Positions 51,742-60,539 of a stretch of DNA of 64,000 bases are shown here, piece after piece; position 1 is the stretch's first letter, and each line of letters opens with the position of its first letter. The DNA is taken from assembly GCA_040507225.1 (NCBI GenBank), contig JBEVVG010000007.1, positions 62,001 to 126,000 of the forward strand. Reading direction: 5' to 3'. The stretch comes from Thiodiazotropha sp040507225. GTDB taxonomy: Bacteria; Pseudomonadota; Gammaproteobacteria; Chromatiales; Chromatiaceae. The notes beneath the pieces were generated by a model. The model was not told the DNA's origin. It did not search any database and saw only the letters and a list, made by a program, of their open reading frames with translations. The translations under genes were made by a program, and so were the position numbers.

Positions 51742-53022
51742 ATGATGAACCCCACACAACTATTGAAAACCGGCCTGTTGACGCTGGCCCTGAGCCTGGC
51801 TTCACCCTGCCATGCGGTGGCGCAAGCCGAAGTTCTGGTCAGCGTAGGCCCGCTCCAGGTGACCGCAACGGACCTGGAGTCCGCCCTGTCGAGCTTTCCC
51901 TTCGCCGACCGGGTTCCCGGCATGGACGAACAGGACCAGGCAGCACTGCGTGGCGACATGCTGCAACGTCTGGTTGCATCGCGCCTGTTGAGCCTGGAGG
52001 CGAAACGCCTCGGGCTCGATGAGGATCCCGCCTATCTCAAGGAGCTGGAGGATTTCCGCCTCGGATTGCTGTATCGCCACTACATGGACCGGTTGCGCGA
52101 AAAGCTCAGCCTGAACGAATCGGTTGAGGCGGATATGCGGGCTCAGTTTGCCGGTGACCCGGAAGGACTGGCAGCGGCCCGATCCGCCTATCTGGCCGAG
52201 GAATACCGGGCTCTGCGCTATCACACCATCCAATCATTGCGCGAGCGCTACCATATCGAGGTGTATGAAGGACGGATCCGGACCGGGGGGGCAACCCCGC
52301 CGGAGACGGTTTTGCTGCAAGGGGACGGTTTGCGCATCCGCTATGCTGAGCTGATTGCGAATCAGCCCAAGCCCCCGAGTAATCCTGCGTGGGTGCGTGA
52401 ACAGCTCTACAAACGTGCGGAACTGATTACTGTCGCGAGGGCGGCTGAAGAGTCTGGAGTGGATGTGAGTGACAAACTGGCGTCCTACGCCAGGGAGCGC
52501 CTGCCCGCATTGCTGATGGAACGCAGGCAGCGGGAATGGACCGCCGATGAGCAGGCTCTACAGGCCTACTACGCCGCCCATCCGCAGATCGGCCGTATCG
52601 AGGAGAGACGTCATATTGGTCAGCTGGTCAGCGCCACCCGGGATGAAGCGGAATCCCTGCGTGAACGGATCGAACAGGGGGAGAGTCTGTTTGAGCTGGC
52701 AGCGCAGTACAGCATTGATCCTTATGGACGCGAACGCCAGGGTGACATGGGCTGGCAGGTGGAAGGGCGCGGCTATCCGGCCCTGGAGCAGGTTTTGGCG
52801 GAATTGCAGGATCATGAGGTCAGCCCGGTGGTCGAAACTCCCATGGGATTTCATCTGGTGACGATTCTCGAGCGTCGTCCGGGCGGTCAGAAAACCTATC
52901 GGGCCGTGCAGGACCGGGTGGCGCAACTGTGGATCGGACAGCAATTGAGCGGTTACATGAACGAGCTGTCCGAGCGCTATCAGGTCGTCTGGCACCTGAT
53001 GGACCAGGTCGATGCGCCCTGA
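51742..53022 (+). CDS. periplasmic peptidyl-prolyl isomerase, PpiC/SurA type
   Basis: 426 residues from ATG 51742 (AGGA 6 nt upstream), with a signal peptide (about 1-28). A long helical SurA-like N-terminal part (about 45-280) precedes a parvulin domain (about 285-385) with RRHIGQLV, FELAAQYSIDP, GDMGWQ and VVETPMGFHLV. It likely helps an exported client fold. Its place between the multihaem cytochrome and a TlpA protein suggests a dedicated chaperone. The frame upstream (51682) runs through the palindrome and is rejected. Confidence 0.87.
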   Translation: MMNPTQLLKTGLLTLALSLASPCHAVAQAEVLVSVGPLQVTATDLESALSSFPFADRVPGMDEQDQAALRGDMLQRLVASRLLSLEAKRLGLDEDPAYLKELEDFRLGLLYRHYMDRLREKLSLNESVEADMRAQFAGDPEGLAAARSAYLAEEYRALRYHTIQSLRERYHIEVYEGRIRTGGATPPETVLLQGDGLRIRYAELIANQPKPPSNPAWVREQLYKRAELITVARAAEESGVDVSDKLASYARERLPALLMERRQREWTADEQALQAYYAAHPQIGRIEERRHIGQLVSATRDEAESLRERIEQGESLFELAAQYSIDPYGRERQGDMGWQVEGRGYPALEQVLAELQDHEVSPVVETPMGFHLVTILERRPGGQKTYRAVQDRVAQLWIGQQLSGYMNELSERYQVVWHLMDQVDAP

Positions 53023-53560
53023 GCCCTACCCGGGAAGACTGGCAGGTTTCGCGAGTGTTTCGGCCGGCAGTGTGTTGCTGCTGGCGCTGCTGATACTGAT
53101 GGCTTTACCCGGTTGGGCCGAGCAGCAGGATCGCCCGGTTCTTCCCGATGACAGCTACCCGGATCTGGCGGGTGAAACCCGTCACCTGAATGAGTGGACC
53201 GGTCAGGTCGTACTTCTCAATTTCTGGGCGAGCTGGTGCTCGCCCTGTCTGACCGAGATCCGGCATCTGATCCGTTACCAGGAGACTTACGCGGATCAGG
53301 GTATCCAGATCATCGGACTGGGCATCGACGATGCGCGGCATCTGAAAAACGTTCAGCGGTCTCTGCAGATCAACTACCCGGTGCTGGTGGCGGGCGCCGA
53401 AGCGGGAAAAACACTGTTGCAGGCCTGGGGGAACGACAGCGGAATGATTCCCTATACCGTGGTATTCGACCGGGATGGGCGGGTTGCCGGGGCGCACCGG
53501 GGGGTGTTCGATGATCCGGTTTTCGAGGAATTGGTCGCACCGCTGCTCGGCGCGGATTGA
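53012..53560 (+). CDS. TlpA-like periplasmic thioredoxin
   Basis: 182 residues with a membrane anchor or signal (about 15-36) and a thioredoxin fold with WASWCSPC active site and cis-Pro region MIPYTVV. TlpA/ResA/CcmG proteins keep apocytochrome cysteines reduced for haem attachment. It overlaps the ppiC stop by 11 nt. With a seven-haem cytochrome at the head of the operon, a maturation role is very likely. Confidence 0.92.
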   Translation: MRPEPYPGRLAGFASVSAGSVLLLALLILMALPGWAEQQDRPVLPDDSYPDLAGETRHLNEWTGQVVLLNFWASWCSPCLTEIRHLIRYQETYADQGIQIIGLGIDDARHLKNVQRSLQINYPVLVAGAEAGKTLLQAWGNDSGMIPYTVVFDRDGRVAGAHRGVFDDPVFEELVAPLLGAD

Positions 53561-53576
53561 AACTATGCGCCGATCC

Positions 53577-54356
53577 TCAGGCGGCCCGTGAAACCAGCGA
53601 AGCCTTGAGCTGGTTCAGAAAGGCGATGTATTTGCGGTCGTCATCGATGTCGTGAAACAGTTCCTCCTTGAGGCGATCGATCTGTTGGATCACGGCCTTC
53701 GTATCCCGGGCCGAGGATCCATTCGCGATCGAATGCGCCTTGGTGAGCAGAATGCCGTGGTTTTTATGATGCTCGAGAAACGCCGGGTAGTTGTGCTGTG
53801 ACATGAACTGCTCTTCATAGCGGAAGTGCTTCTCGATCGCATCAGGAATCCGCTTGAGTTTTTGCTGCATCTGATGGACGGGCGATGTTCTGGCGGAGAT
53901 GATGATCTCCTTGATCAGGGTGCCGAGATTCAGATGCTGCTGGTTAACGAGATCGATATGCTTCTGCAGGAGCTGGTTAAGTATCTGAAATACCTCATTG
54001 ATGAAGCGCCGGGGGTCATACGGCTTGAGAATAACCGCATTGATGTTCGCCTTTTGGGCCTGAGCGAGCAGGGTGGGCGTCTGGTGGCTGGTCAACAGCA
54101 GCTTGGCGGTATTTTTCCAGGCAGGCCGGTTCGACATCGATTCCAGGATCTGCACGGCTCCGATGCGGATGTCACCATGCTGCGGCATGTCTGCATCGAT
54201 GATCACAAGGTCAGGGGGTTGGTTGGTGAGAATCAGGTTCCAGGCGTCTAATCCGCATTCGGCGCTGGCAACCTGAAATTTCTCCGGTGCGAGCATCAGG
54301 TTCAGAAGTTGCGAATCGATACCCGGCGGCTGAATCAGAAGGGTGGTGAAATGCAC
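53577..54356 (-). CDS. response-regulator receiver fused to hemerythrin domain
   Basis: 259 residues. The receiver (about 3-125) has phospho-acceptor Asp in VIIDADMP and Lys in VILKPYDP. The C-terminal half is a hemerythrin-like four-helix bundle with HFRYEEQF, EHHKNH and HDIDDD as iron ligands. It may join phosphorylation to oxygen, NO or redox sensing. No histidine kinase is adjacent. It is convergent with the tlpA gene, 16 nt away. Confidence 0.87.
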   Translation of the reverse strand: MHFTTLLIQPPGIDSQLLNLMLAPEKFQVASAECGLDAWNLILTNQPPDLVIIDADMPQHGDIRIGAVQILESMSNRPAWKNTAKLLLTSHQTPTLLAQAQKANINAVILKPYDPRRFINEVFQILNQLLQKHIDLVNQQHLNLGTLIKEIIISARTSPVHQMQQKLKRIPDAIEKHFRYEEQFMSQHNYPAFLEHHKNHGILLTKAHSIANGSSARDTKAVIQQIDRLKEELFHDIDDDRKYIAFLNQLKASLVSRAA

Positions 54357-54562
54357 CTTGGTCCTCAGTGACTTCTCTTAACGTGACACGTGACAACCTA
54401 AGTCCCTGGGGTATACGAGGCGTTCCTTACTCTTTATATCTACCAGTGTATCGGCCGATTAGCGGTGAATTTTAGTCACAATGACTGAAACACCGGCCAG
54501 AGACGTCGGTGCGTCCCGACAATCGCTGGTACAGGGGTTGATGAACGAGGGAAACACCCCAT

Positions 54563-54590
54563 CCGGCATGTCCGGGTCAGGCCATGCCGG
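54563..54590. terminator. hairpin downstream of yjfB
   Basis: CCGGCATG, 12-nt loop, CATGCCGG: perfect 8-bp stem 28 nt past the yjfB stop. Read on the minus strand there is no clear T-run, so the terminator call is moderate. Confidence 0.45.
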
Positions 54591-54618
54591 GGGAATGTGG
54601 GAGGAAAAAGCCTTTAAA

Positions 54619-54828
54619 TCAGGCCATTACGTCGATATTGCCGCCTACTGATCCGGTTGGCTTGGGTTTGGGGGCACTCTGTTCGATCGACGCGACCAGC
54701 TGAGCAGCCATCTCTTTCTGCATCTCCATCATCTTCTTCTGCATGGCGACACCGGTTTCGGTGGCAGGCTGAGTAGCCGTGTTGGTCAGTGCGGTAATGG
54801 AAGAGGCGCCAACCCCGGAAACGTCCAT
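54619..54828 (-). CDS. yjfB: YjfB family putative motility protein
   Basis: 69 residues with the family pattern: an N-terminal segment MDVSGVGASSITAL, a Met-rich amphipathic helix (KKMMEMQKEMAAQL) and a short GGNIDVMA tail. YjfB proteins are co-expressed with flagellar genes in several bacteria. GGAGAG lies upstream of the ATG. A sigma-28-type promoter (54863-54889) is placed correctly before it, an independent sign that it belongs to the motility regulon even though no flagellar gene is near. Confidence 0.85.
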   Translation of the reverse strand: MDVSGVGASSITALTNTATQPATETGVAMQKKMMEMQKEMAAQLVASIEQSAPKPKPTGSVGGNIDVMA

Positions 54829-55181
54829 AATAACTCTCCAATGAAAACATTCGACGCTATGTGCATCGGCCTGATGGAGGGAATCTTAACCTCATTCAGC
54901 CGAATTTGCAGAAACTCAGGAGTTTATCGATTAACACCGCGGGCCGGGTCATTGCAGGGCCTGGAACGAAAAATTCAATGCGTTGTTTTTCAGAGCATTG
55001 GCAGTGATCCCGGATTCCTGCGCAGGAGGTACCCGGGTGTCGAGCAACGAATTTTTGTCTTGGCTGCCCGCGCACCCTGGCATATCGTCGGGGAAACTTG
55101 TTCCTGATTACCGACGCACGGCGATAGGACATTCATAGGGTCAGGAATGACACCAAGCGGGACCGTTTCGCTGTCAGGTCA
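54829..55181. other. 353-base intergenic region
   Basis: Contains the yjfB promoter in its first 60 bases. The rest has only unsupported short frames; no hairpin of note. Confidence 0.4.
54863..54889 (-). promoter_or_regulatory. sigma-28 (FliA) type promoter of yjfB
   Basis: On the minus strand: TTAAGATT, 11 nt, GCCGATGC. The consensus is TAAAGTTT-N11-GCCGATAA; each half matches at 6 of 8 positions and the spacing is exact. The predicted start site is about 27 nt before the yjfB ATG. Confidence 0.6.
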
Positions 55182-56240
55182 CTACATGTAGTTGATTTGA
55201 GCTTCGCTGACGACCCGGTTCCTGCCCCCTTCCTTGGCCAGATAGAGCGCCTGGTCCGCCCGCTCCAACAGAGTGTCGCAACTGTCTCCGCTACGTGATT
55301 GGGCTGCACCCACAGAGATGGTGATGCCGGGAAGGCGTTCCTTGGTACTGCGTCGGACCAGGCTCAGCTTGGCGACTGCCTGGTGAATGCGTTGGGCGAT
55401 CTCCACGGCGGTGTCCATCCGGGTCGAGGGCAACACCACGGTAAACTCCTCGCCACCGTAGCGGGCGGGAAAATCTTCGTCGCGTAACAATTCTCTCATG
55501 GTCTTGCCGACCCGGCGTATGACTTCGTCTCCGATGATGTGGCCGTAAGTGTCGTTGAACCGCTTGAAGTGGTCGATATCGAGCATGAGGACACTGAAGC
55601 AGTTACTCTCGGAGTTTTCCGCAGATTCCAACAGGGACTGCATTCTCTGACTCAGCGCCTTGCGGTTGTACAGGCCGGTCAGGGGGTCGGTGGAGGCTTC
55701 GTCGCGCAGTTTACGGACTTCGTCCTGAAGGTGCTGGGTCTGTTGCTCAACGCTGTGTAACTGTTCCTGCATCAGGCGGTTGTTGTGGATCGAACGGGTG
55801 GTTGCCTCGAGTAGCTTGCCGGCGATGGCGCGCAGGTCCTCGACATTGGGGTTCCCGTTCAACGCCTCGCTCTGCTGGCGCAGGGTTTCATCGAACAACT
55901 CGGTATGGCTGCAGGCCGCAGTGACGCCCTGCAGAACCTGGTAGAGCAGATGATGCAGGTCAGACAGGTGATCGTCCATCTGCTGGGGACCGGATTCGTC
56001 AAGATACAGTTCTTCGAATAGGTGACGGAACAGATGGCCATCAATGGCGGCCTGGTTTGCGATCTTCTGATCGATCCGTTGGTTCAGGGTCTCGTCGCGA
56101 CCGCTGACATACTGGTAGGCGATCAAATGGCAGACCGGCGCGGGTGGTATCTGATGTTGATCGAGTACGTGAATCGCTTTTTCGTGCCACTCCCTGGCCT
56201 GTTCGGGTGTATCCAGTTGAAAGCAGGGGTGTGAAGGCAT
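55182..56240 (-). CDS. soluble diguanylate cyclase
   Basis: 352 residues. An all-helical N-terminal domain (about 1-150) of unknown ligand, a coiled coil (about 155-180), then GGDEF with YGGEEF and inhibitory RDED five residues before. The active site is intact, so it should make c-di-GMP. No membrane helix. The start at 56240 is the only ATG giving the full N-terminus. Confidence 0.9.
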   Translation of the reverse strand: MPSHPCFQLDTPEQAREWHEKAIHVLDQHQIPPAPVCHLIAYQYVSGRDETLNQRIDQKIANQAAIDGHLFRHLFEELYLDESGPQQMDDHLSDLHHLLYQVLQGVTAACSHTELFDETLRQQSEALNGNPNVEDLRAIAGKLLEATTRSIHNNRLMQEQLHSVEQQTQHLQDEVRKLRDEASTDPLTGLYNRKALSQRMQSLLESAENSESNCFSVLMLDIDHFKRFNDTYGHIIGDEVIRRVGKTMRELLRDEDFPARYGGEEFTVVLPSTRMDTAVEIAQRIHQAVAKLSLVRRSTKERLPGITISVGAAQSRSGDSCDTLLERADQALYLAKEGGRNRVVSEAQINYM

Positions 56241-56621
56241 TTCTGTTCGTCGATGATGTTGTTGATGATGACAGACTATTACTTATCACCGTAACGTTGT
56301 TCAAGTATTAATCACCGGTTGCGGTCACAGTGGTTGTTTACCCGGCCACCCAACAGGTCGTTTTCAGCCGAATCGTGCCGGTCTGCAGCAAGGTATCAAA
56401 ACGCCGCTGTAGCCCCCCTGCAGTCAGTTTTGATGACCCGGTCAGCAGGTCGTCACGCTTCGGCTTATCTTTTTAATTTCATACTGTTAGGGGCTTCAAG
56501 CATGCCCTTGCGCTGCGTTGTGGCTGTTGACAGGGAGCGGCCCACTAGGGCATGCCTGACGTCTGTCGGCTGTCCGTACAATGACCCAGTGACAGGAGGC
56601 CCCAGGCATGCCGGTTTGTGA
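56241..56621. other. 381-base intergenic region with repeat copy
   Basis: Lies between the diguanylate cyclase and the DUF4388 gene. It contains the second copy of the dispersed repeat (56338-56412); otherwise no gene or strong signal. Confidence 0.5.
56338..56412 (+). repeat. dispersed intergenic repeat, second copy
   Basis: 75 bases match 27900-27974 without gaps, with 15 mismatches by eye (about 80%). The shared core is TTCAGCCGAA-CGTGCC...GCAAGG-ATCAA. The right inverted arm seen in the first copy is missing, so this copy is partial or decayed. Confidence 0.65.
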
Positions 56622-57197
56622 TCAGGATGCATCCAGGATCGATCTGATCCGGGTCGTCAGTGACTCGGCGATGTCGTCGTCGTCCGCTTCGTCGCGGATC
56701 ACATCGAATACCGCATCTTGGTTTCGACAAGAGAGTACGGACTCCATGACGACACTGCCCATCGGGCCTAGCTCGGTAATCAGCAGTTGCTCAATGAGTA
56801 ACCTTTGATTCGCGGATACCTGCAAGCCTGAGGTCTGTCTGAGGCTTGGTGTGCCCCGGGTCGGTCTGGCAGGAATTAGAGGCGGGGATGCGGTGTTGTT
56901 GTGAGCCTGCATGATGCGTTGAAATACCGTCTCGTTGTCACCGTAATCCTCTTTACGAATGAAGTTCCGGGTCGGTTCGAAGCGGAACGAACCCCGGTTG
57001 ATCCTGGCGATCAGCGGTATCGCCTGTTCGCCGAACCGCAACCGGCAGCGCAGTAGAATGATACGCCCCGCTTCCAGATCCACGGTGGCGGAGTGCTGCT
57101 CGTCACTGACGATGTAAAAGGAGCCTGTCGCCTTTGACTGACCCAGCCGACGCAGTTCGTTGATGATGTCCGGTAATTCAAGAAAGGAAGGATTCAT
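56622..57197 (-). CDS. DUF4388-domain protein
   Basis: 191 residues from ATG 57197, with AGGAAG-like sequence upstream. The N-terminal DUF4388 (PATAN-like) domain (about 1-90) has the pattern SKATGSFYIVSD ... TVDLEAGRIILLRCR; the C-terminal part (from about 115) is helical. PATAN proteins take part in two-component output, gliding or gene control. Its substrate or partner is not evident. The frame is open to 57272. Confidence 0.75.
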   Translation of the reverse strand: MNPSFLELPDIINELRRLGQSKATGSFYIVSDEQHSATVDLEAGRIILLRCRLRFGEQAIPLIARINRGSFRFEPTRNFIRKEDYGDNETVFQRIMQAHNNTASPPLIPARPTRGTPSLRQTSGLQVSANQRLLIEQLLITELGPMGSVVMESVLSCRNQDAVFDVIRDEADDDDIAESLTTRIRSILDAS

Positions 57198-57761
57198 TGG
57201 GATAGATCGTGGTTGTTGATGGAGGAATCCCCACGCATAGGCAGGGAGTGGAAGACGCTGTCGGTTGGTCAAGCTGATCGCGGAAGAGCCAGAGATAGGC
57301 CGGGTTGGATCTTGATGTGGGTACTGCCATGTATCGGTTTTTGTAGTTATCAGGGTCCTTGTGGTTTGAATATCATGTCATGAAAAGGCGGCGAACAAAA
57401 AATTCGTGTTCAGGAAACACCGCCCCATCGCCATGTAATAACCACACTGGACATCAGATTTTAGTTCCTGTTAGCATTGTCTGCCACTCGATCTTGTAAT
57501 GGAATACCGGAACTGCTTTCCGAATGCTGAATCCACCGGATCAACAAATACTTTCCCTCTCTTCAGTGATGGATGCCCATGCGGCGTCGAATCATGGTCC
57601 AGATCAGAGTTCTGGCCCGTCCCTGGTTGTCCCGTCATCACTCATTCCCGTGACCCAGGCACGGCTGGATCCCCAATCATTAGTCCGATGGACAGAGTTT
57701 ATCGGTGCTGTGAAATACCCGTCCATTGCGGATAAATGAACATCAAATCAAGGAGAATCTG
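57198..57761. other. 564-base intergenic region
   Basis: Between the DUF4388 gene (minus) and the rhodanese gene (plus). Two overlapping short frames around 57500-57735 lack protein character and ribosome sites. I see no clear promoter, repeat or RNA. Confidence 0.4.
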
Positions 57762-58784
57762 ATGCAGGATTGCAAATCGTTATTGGGAATTTTTTCGCTT
57801 GGCGTATTGAGTTGGACGCATGTGTGGGCGGTCGATCTTCCGGGACCGGTAGTGGATACCCAATGGCTGGCGCGTAATCAGACCGATGTTCAGATCATCG
57901 ACATCCGCTCTGATACAGAGTCCTTTACGACTCAGCCGGAGGTCGGGATCGATGAGAAAACCGGGGACAGGCAGGTGTCCCGAATCGGTGGACATATTGC
58001 CAACAGTCTTGCGGTGGACTATCCGTCGGTGCGGAGTGAAAAGCTCGTCGATGGTCAGACCATCAAGTACCTGGTGCCCGAGGCGACCCGTTTCGAGACA
58101 CTGATGCAGCAGGCAGGGGTTGATTCCGGCAAACCGATGGTGATCGTTTCCAGCGGCGTCAATGCCAAGGCGGTGGATGAGGGGCTCAGGCTGTATTGGC
58201 AGCTGAAGTATTTCGGTGAGGATCAGGTGTCTGTGCTGGATGGTGGGTTCGCCGCCTGGATTGCCGATGGGCATGAGGTCTCGGTGGAGCCGGGGTTGAA
58301 CCGGACGGGGAATTGGAAGGCCCGCAGCCTACATCCGGAACTGGCCGCGACCCCGGACGAGATTGCACAACGGGATGCTTCGGTACAGTTGATCGATGCC
58401 CGCAGCACGGCTCAACACTATGGTTTTTCGAAGAAGGATTATGTCTACGCCTATGGACATATCCAGGATTCGAAATCCGTGCCCCCGGATGTGCTGTATC
58501 GCCAGGATGGCTCCGCCGTGAAGTTCTACTCGCCGGATGCCTATCGCACCATCCTTGCAATCAGCGGAGTCGATATCAACCAGCCGGCCATCGTCTATTG
58601 CAACAGCGGCCACATGGCTGCGGGTCCCTGGTTCATCGAGCATGAACTCATGGGCAATTCACGCACCCGCCTGTTTGATGGGTCCATGCATCAATGGACT
58701 GTGGAAAAACGACCGGTCGTTTCAGTATCCATGGCGCCCATGCCCCAAACCTGTTCCGCAGGTGTTCAGTCTCCCGGTTGTTAG
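57762..58784 (+). CDS. exported tandem rhodanese (sulfurtransferase)
   Basis: 340 residues from ATG 57762 with AGGAGA 6 nt upstream; signal peptide about 1-24. Two rhodanese domains: the first has VSSGVNA with Ser where the Cys should be, the second an intact YCNSGHMA loop with Cys280. Periplasmic rhodaneses move sulfane sulfur between thiosulfate, persulfides and acceptors. The gene is 32 nt before a haem-binding sensor, suggesting a sulfur or redox signalling pair. TST/SseA-like domain order fits. Confidence 0.9.
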   Translation: MQDCKSLLGIFSLGVLSWTHVWAVDLPGPVVDTQWLARNQTDVQIIDIRSDTESFTTQPEVGIDEKTGDRQVSRIGGHIANSLAVDYPSVRSEKLVDGQTIKYLVPEATRFETLMQQAGVDSGKPMVIVSSGVNAKAVDEGLRLYWQLKYFGEDQVSVLDGGFAAWIADGHEVSVEPGLNRTGNWKARSLHPELAATPDEIAQRDASVQLIDARSTAQHYGFSKKDYVYAYGHIQDSKSVPPDVLYRQDGSAVKFYSPDAYRTILAISGVDINQPAIVYCNSGHMAAGPWFIEHELMGNSRTRLFDGSMHQWTVEKRPVVSVSMAPMPQTCSAGVQSPGC

Positions 58785-58816
58785 CGGGATTTATTACCAG
58801 GAAGTTGGAGAGTTTC

Positions 58817-59713
58817 GTGACCCAGGAAGCCGTTCAGGAAAAGTCCGTATCCACAATTTTTCACCGAGCCATGCTGACCATCTATCTGGTGAGCGTGGTG
58901 CTGGTGGTGCCGGTCATCTACTACTCGACAAAGGTTGAGTTGTACGCCCAGGCAGACAAGGAATTGAAGTTGATGGTGGATGTGGTGCGTTCGGCACGGG
59001 CCATTGTGCGCAAACGGACCCGCCCGCATTTTTTGCCCAGGGGGGAGTTTTTCGCGCCGGTGGTCTCATCCACGGTGATGGCCAAGGAACTCGCCACACA
59101 ATTGCATGACCTGCAGCCGCAATACCTGATTCGCATGATCAGCGACAATCCCCTGAATCAGGATAATTTGCCGAAAGGCCTGGAAATGAAGGTGCTGCAG
59201 ACGCTGAGACGGGGTAATGCCGATCAGGTGATTGAGTTGACCGGGGAAATCGGCGGTCACCAGTACCTGATCTCGGCTGCAGCCACCCGGGTAACCGATG
59301 GCTGCCTGATCTGTCATGGTGACCCGGCTGCGGCACCCAAGGAGATCACGGAACAGTATGGCACGGTGTCGGGTTACAACTGGACTCCTGACAGAGTGAT
59401 TGGTGCAAGCCTGGTAGGTGTTCCGGTGGCGGATCTCAACATGGCGGTGTTGAAACGTTCCGGATTCGTCATCGGGGTGATTACATTGCTGTTTGCCGGT
59501 GTGTTGTTGATGCTCAACCGGATCGTGGAGCGAAACATTATCGGACCCATTCGGGACATAACCGAAGCGGCCAAAGCGATCAGCCTGGGGCGTAGTAATC
59601 TACCCCTGATGTCCGATCGGAATGATGAAATCGGAGCATTGACCCGGTCATTCGAACTGATGCGCCGCAGCATCAACATCGCAACCAAGAAGTTGAAAAA
59701 GACCATGGGCTGA
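58817..59713 (+). CDS. membrane haem sensor with DUF3365 (Tll0287-like) and HAMP domains, no output domain
   Basis: 298 residues from GTG 58817, which has GGAG about 7 nt upstream. A first membrane helix (about 20-40), a periplasmic DUF3365 domain with one c-type haem site CLICH (Cys163, Cys166, His167), a second helix (about 215-237) and a HAMP domain to about 295. The chain then stops: there is no kinase, cyclase or chemotaxis domain. It could pair in trans with another regulator. The frame extends to 58694 over the rhodanese end and is rejected. Confidence 0.85.
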   Translation: MTQEAVQEKSVSTIFHRAMLTIYLVSVVLVVPVIYYSTKVELYAQADKELKLMVDVVRSARAIVRKRTRPHFLPRGEFFAPVVSSTVMAKELATQLHDLQPQYLIRMISDNPLNQDNLPKGLEMKVLQTLRRGNADQVIELTGEIGGHQYLISAAATRVTDGCLICHGDPAAAPKEITEQYGTVSGYNWTPDRVIGASLVGVPVADLNMAVLKRSGFVIGVITLLFAGVLLMLNRIVERNIIGPIRDITEAAKAISLGRSNLPLMSDRNDEIGALTRSFELMRRSINIATKKLKKTMG

Positions 59714-59745
59714 TAACTCGCTCGGTTGATGCGTGCGTTTGACCC

Positions 59746-59771
59746 ACCCGTACATCTTGGAATGGACGGGT
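59746..59771. terminator. hairpin after the haem-sensor gene
   Basis: ACCCGTACAT, loop CTTGGA, ATGGACGGGT: ten positions with one mismatch, 33 nt past the stop. No T-run. The following 230 bases to the next gene show nothing else. Confidence 0.45.
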
Positions 59772-60005
59772 AAATGGTCATTACAAGAACTTTCCCGGAT
59801 GATCCGGCAGGGTCCTTCTCCCCGGGCAGCATGCCGGGAACAAAGGTCGATCTTTCGTTGACCGGTTTTTTCTGTAAAGACGCGCGTTTTTCTGAATCAG
59901 TACCCCCAATCAGGCTATTGTGCTCAGCTGAACAGATAGGCAAGATCGGGTATACGTACTGCGTCATTCAGGGTGCGTATGTGATTCAAATGACCGGGGG
60001 TTGCA

Positions 60006-60518
60006 ATGAGGTCACTGGGCGTCGCGCTGCTTTTAATGTTGGGACTGCAGGGCTGTGTTGTCATGCGCTGGTCCCAGCCCGAACTGACTCTGCAGGTGCT
60101 TGACAGCAAGACAAGGCAGCCCGTTTCCGGAGCCCTGTTTGCAGATCGCCTAACCGATGACGATGGCTGTGTGACCATGGAGTCGGTCTCAGACTACGAT
60201 TTCATCCTCTTTCCATTCACGGGAGTCTTCGTCAAAGAGCACGCCTATCTCCTATCGCATCCGGATTACGCTGAGACCGGGGTGTTTGTAGAGGTGATGA
60301 GCAATCAGCGGGTCGCCGCACCGCAGATCCTGGCACTGTGCCAACCGGGCGCAGCCGATTGCCGTGCCGAAAGCTGGGAACTATGGTTTGAGCATGACGG
60401 TACACCCACCATGGAACTGCAGCAGCGATACACCTTCTCAACCCCCGCAGAGACGCAGCAACCGGTGGTTCAGCCCCCCGATCCTGAACGTCTGTTGCGC
60501 TGTATCGATGTCCGGTAG
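60006..60518 (+). CDS. lipoprotein of unknown function
   Basis: 170 residues with a signal ending in lipobox GLQGC (Cys17). The mature part starts with a beta-rich domain (TLQVLDSKTRQPVSGALF) resembling a carboxypeptidase-regulatory or transthyretin-like fold and ends in a proline-rich tail. Two Cys pairs may form disulfides. Family not recognised. A small soluble protein gene follows 21 nt on, on the same strand. Confidence 0.7.
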   Translation: MRSLGVALLLMLGLQGCVVMRWSQPELTLQVLDSKTRQPVSGALFADRLTDDDGCVTMESVSDYDFILFPFTGVFVKEHAYLLSHPDYAETGVFVEVMSNQRVAAPQILALCQPGAADCRAESWELWFEHDGTPTMELQQRYTFSTPAETQQPVVQPPDPERLLRCIDVR

Positions 60519-60539
60519 CAGCAGTATCATGGAGATGTC

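Noticed and set aside
54481..54651. 56-codon frame starting at ATG 54481
   Set aside because: No ribosome site, runs through the hairpin after yjfB and into yjfB antisense.
57499..57739. Overlapping short frames upstream of the rhodanese gene
   Set aside because: Cys/Pro/Ser-rich chains in two frames without ribosome sites; they look like chance frames in non-coding DNA.
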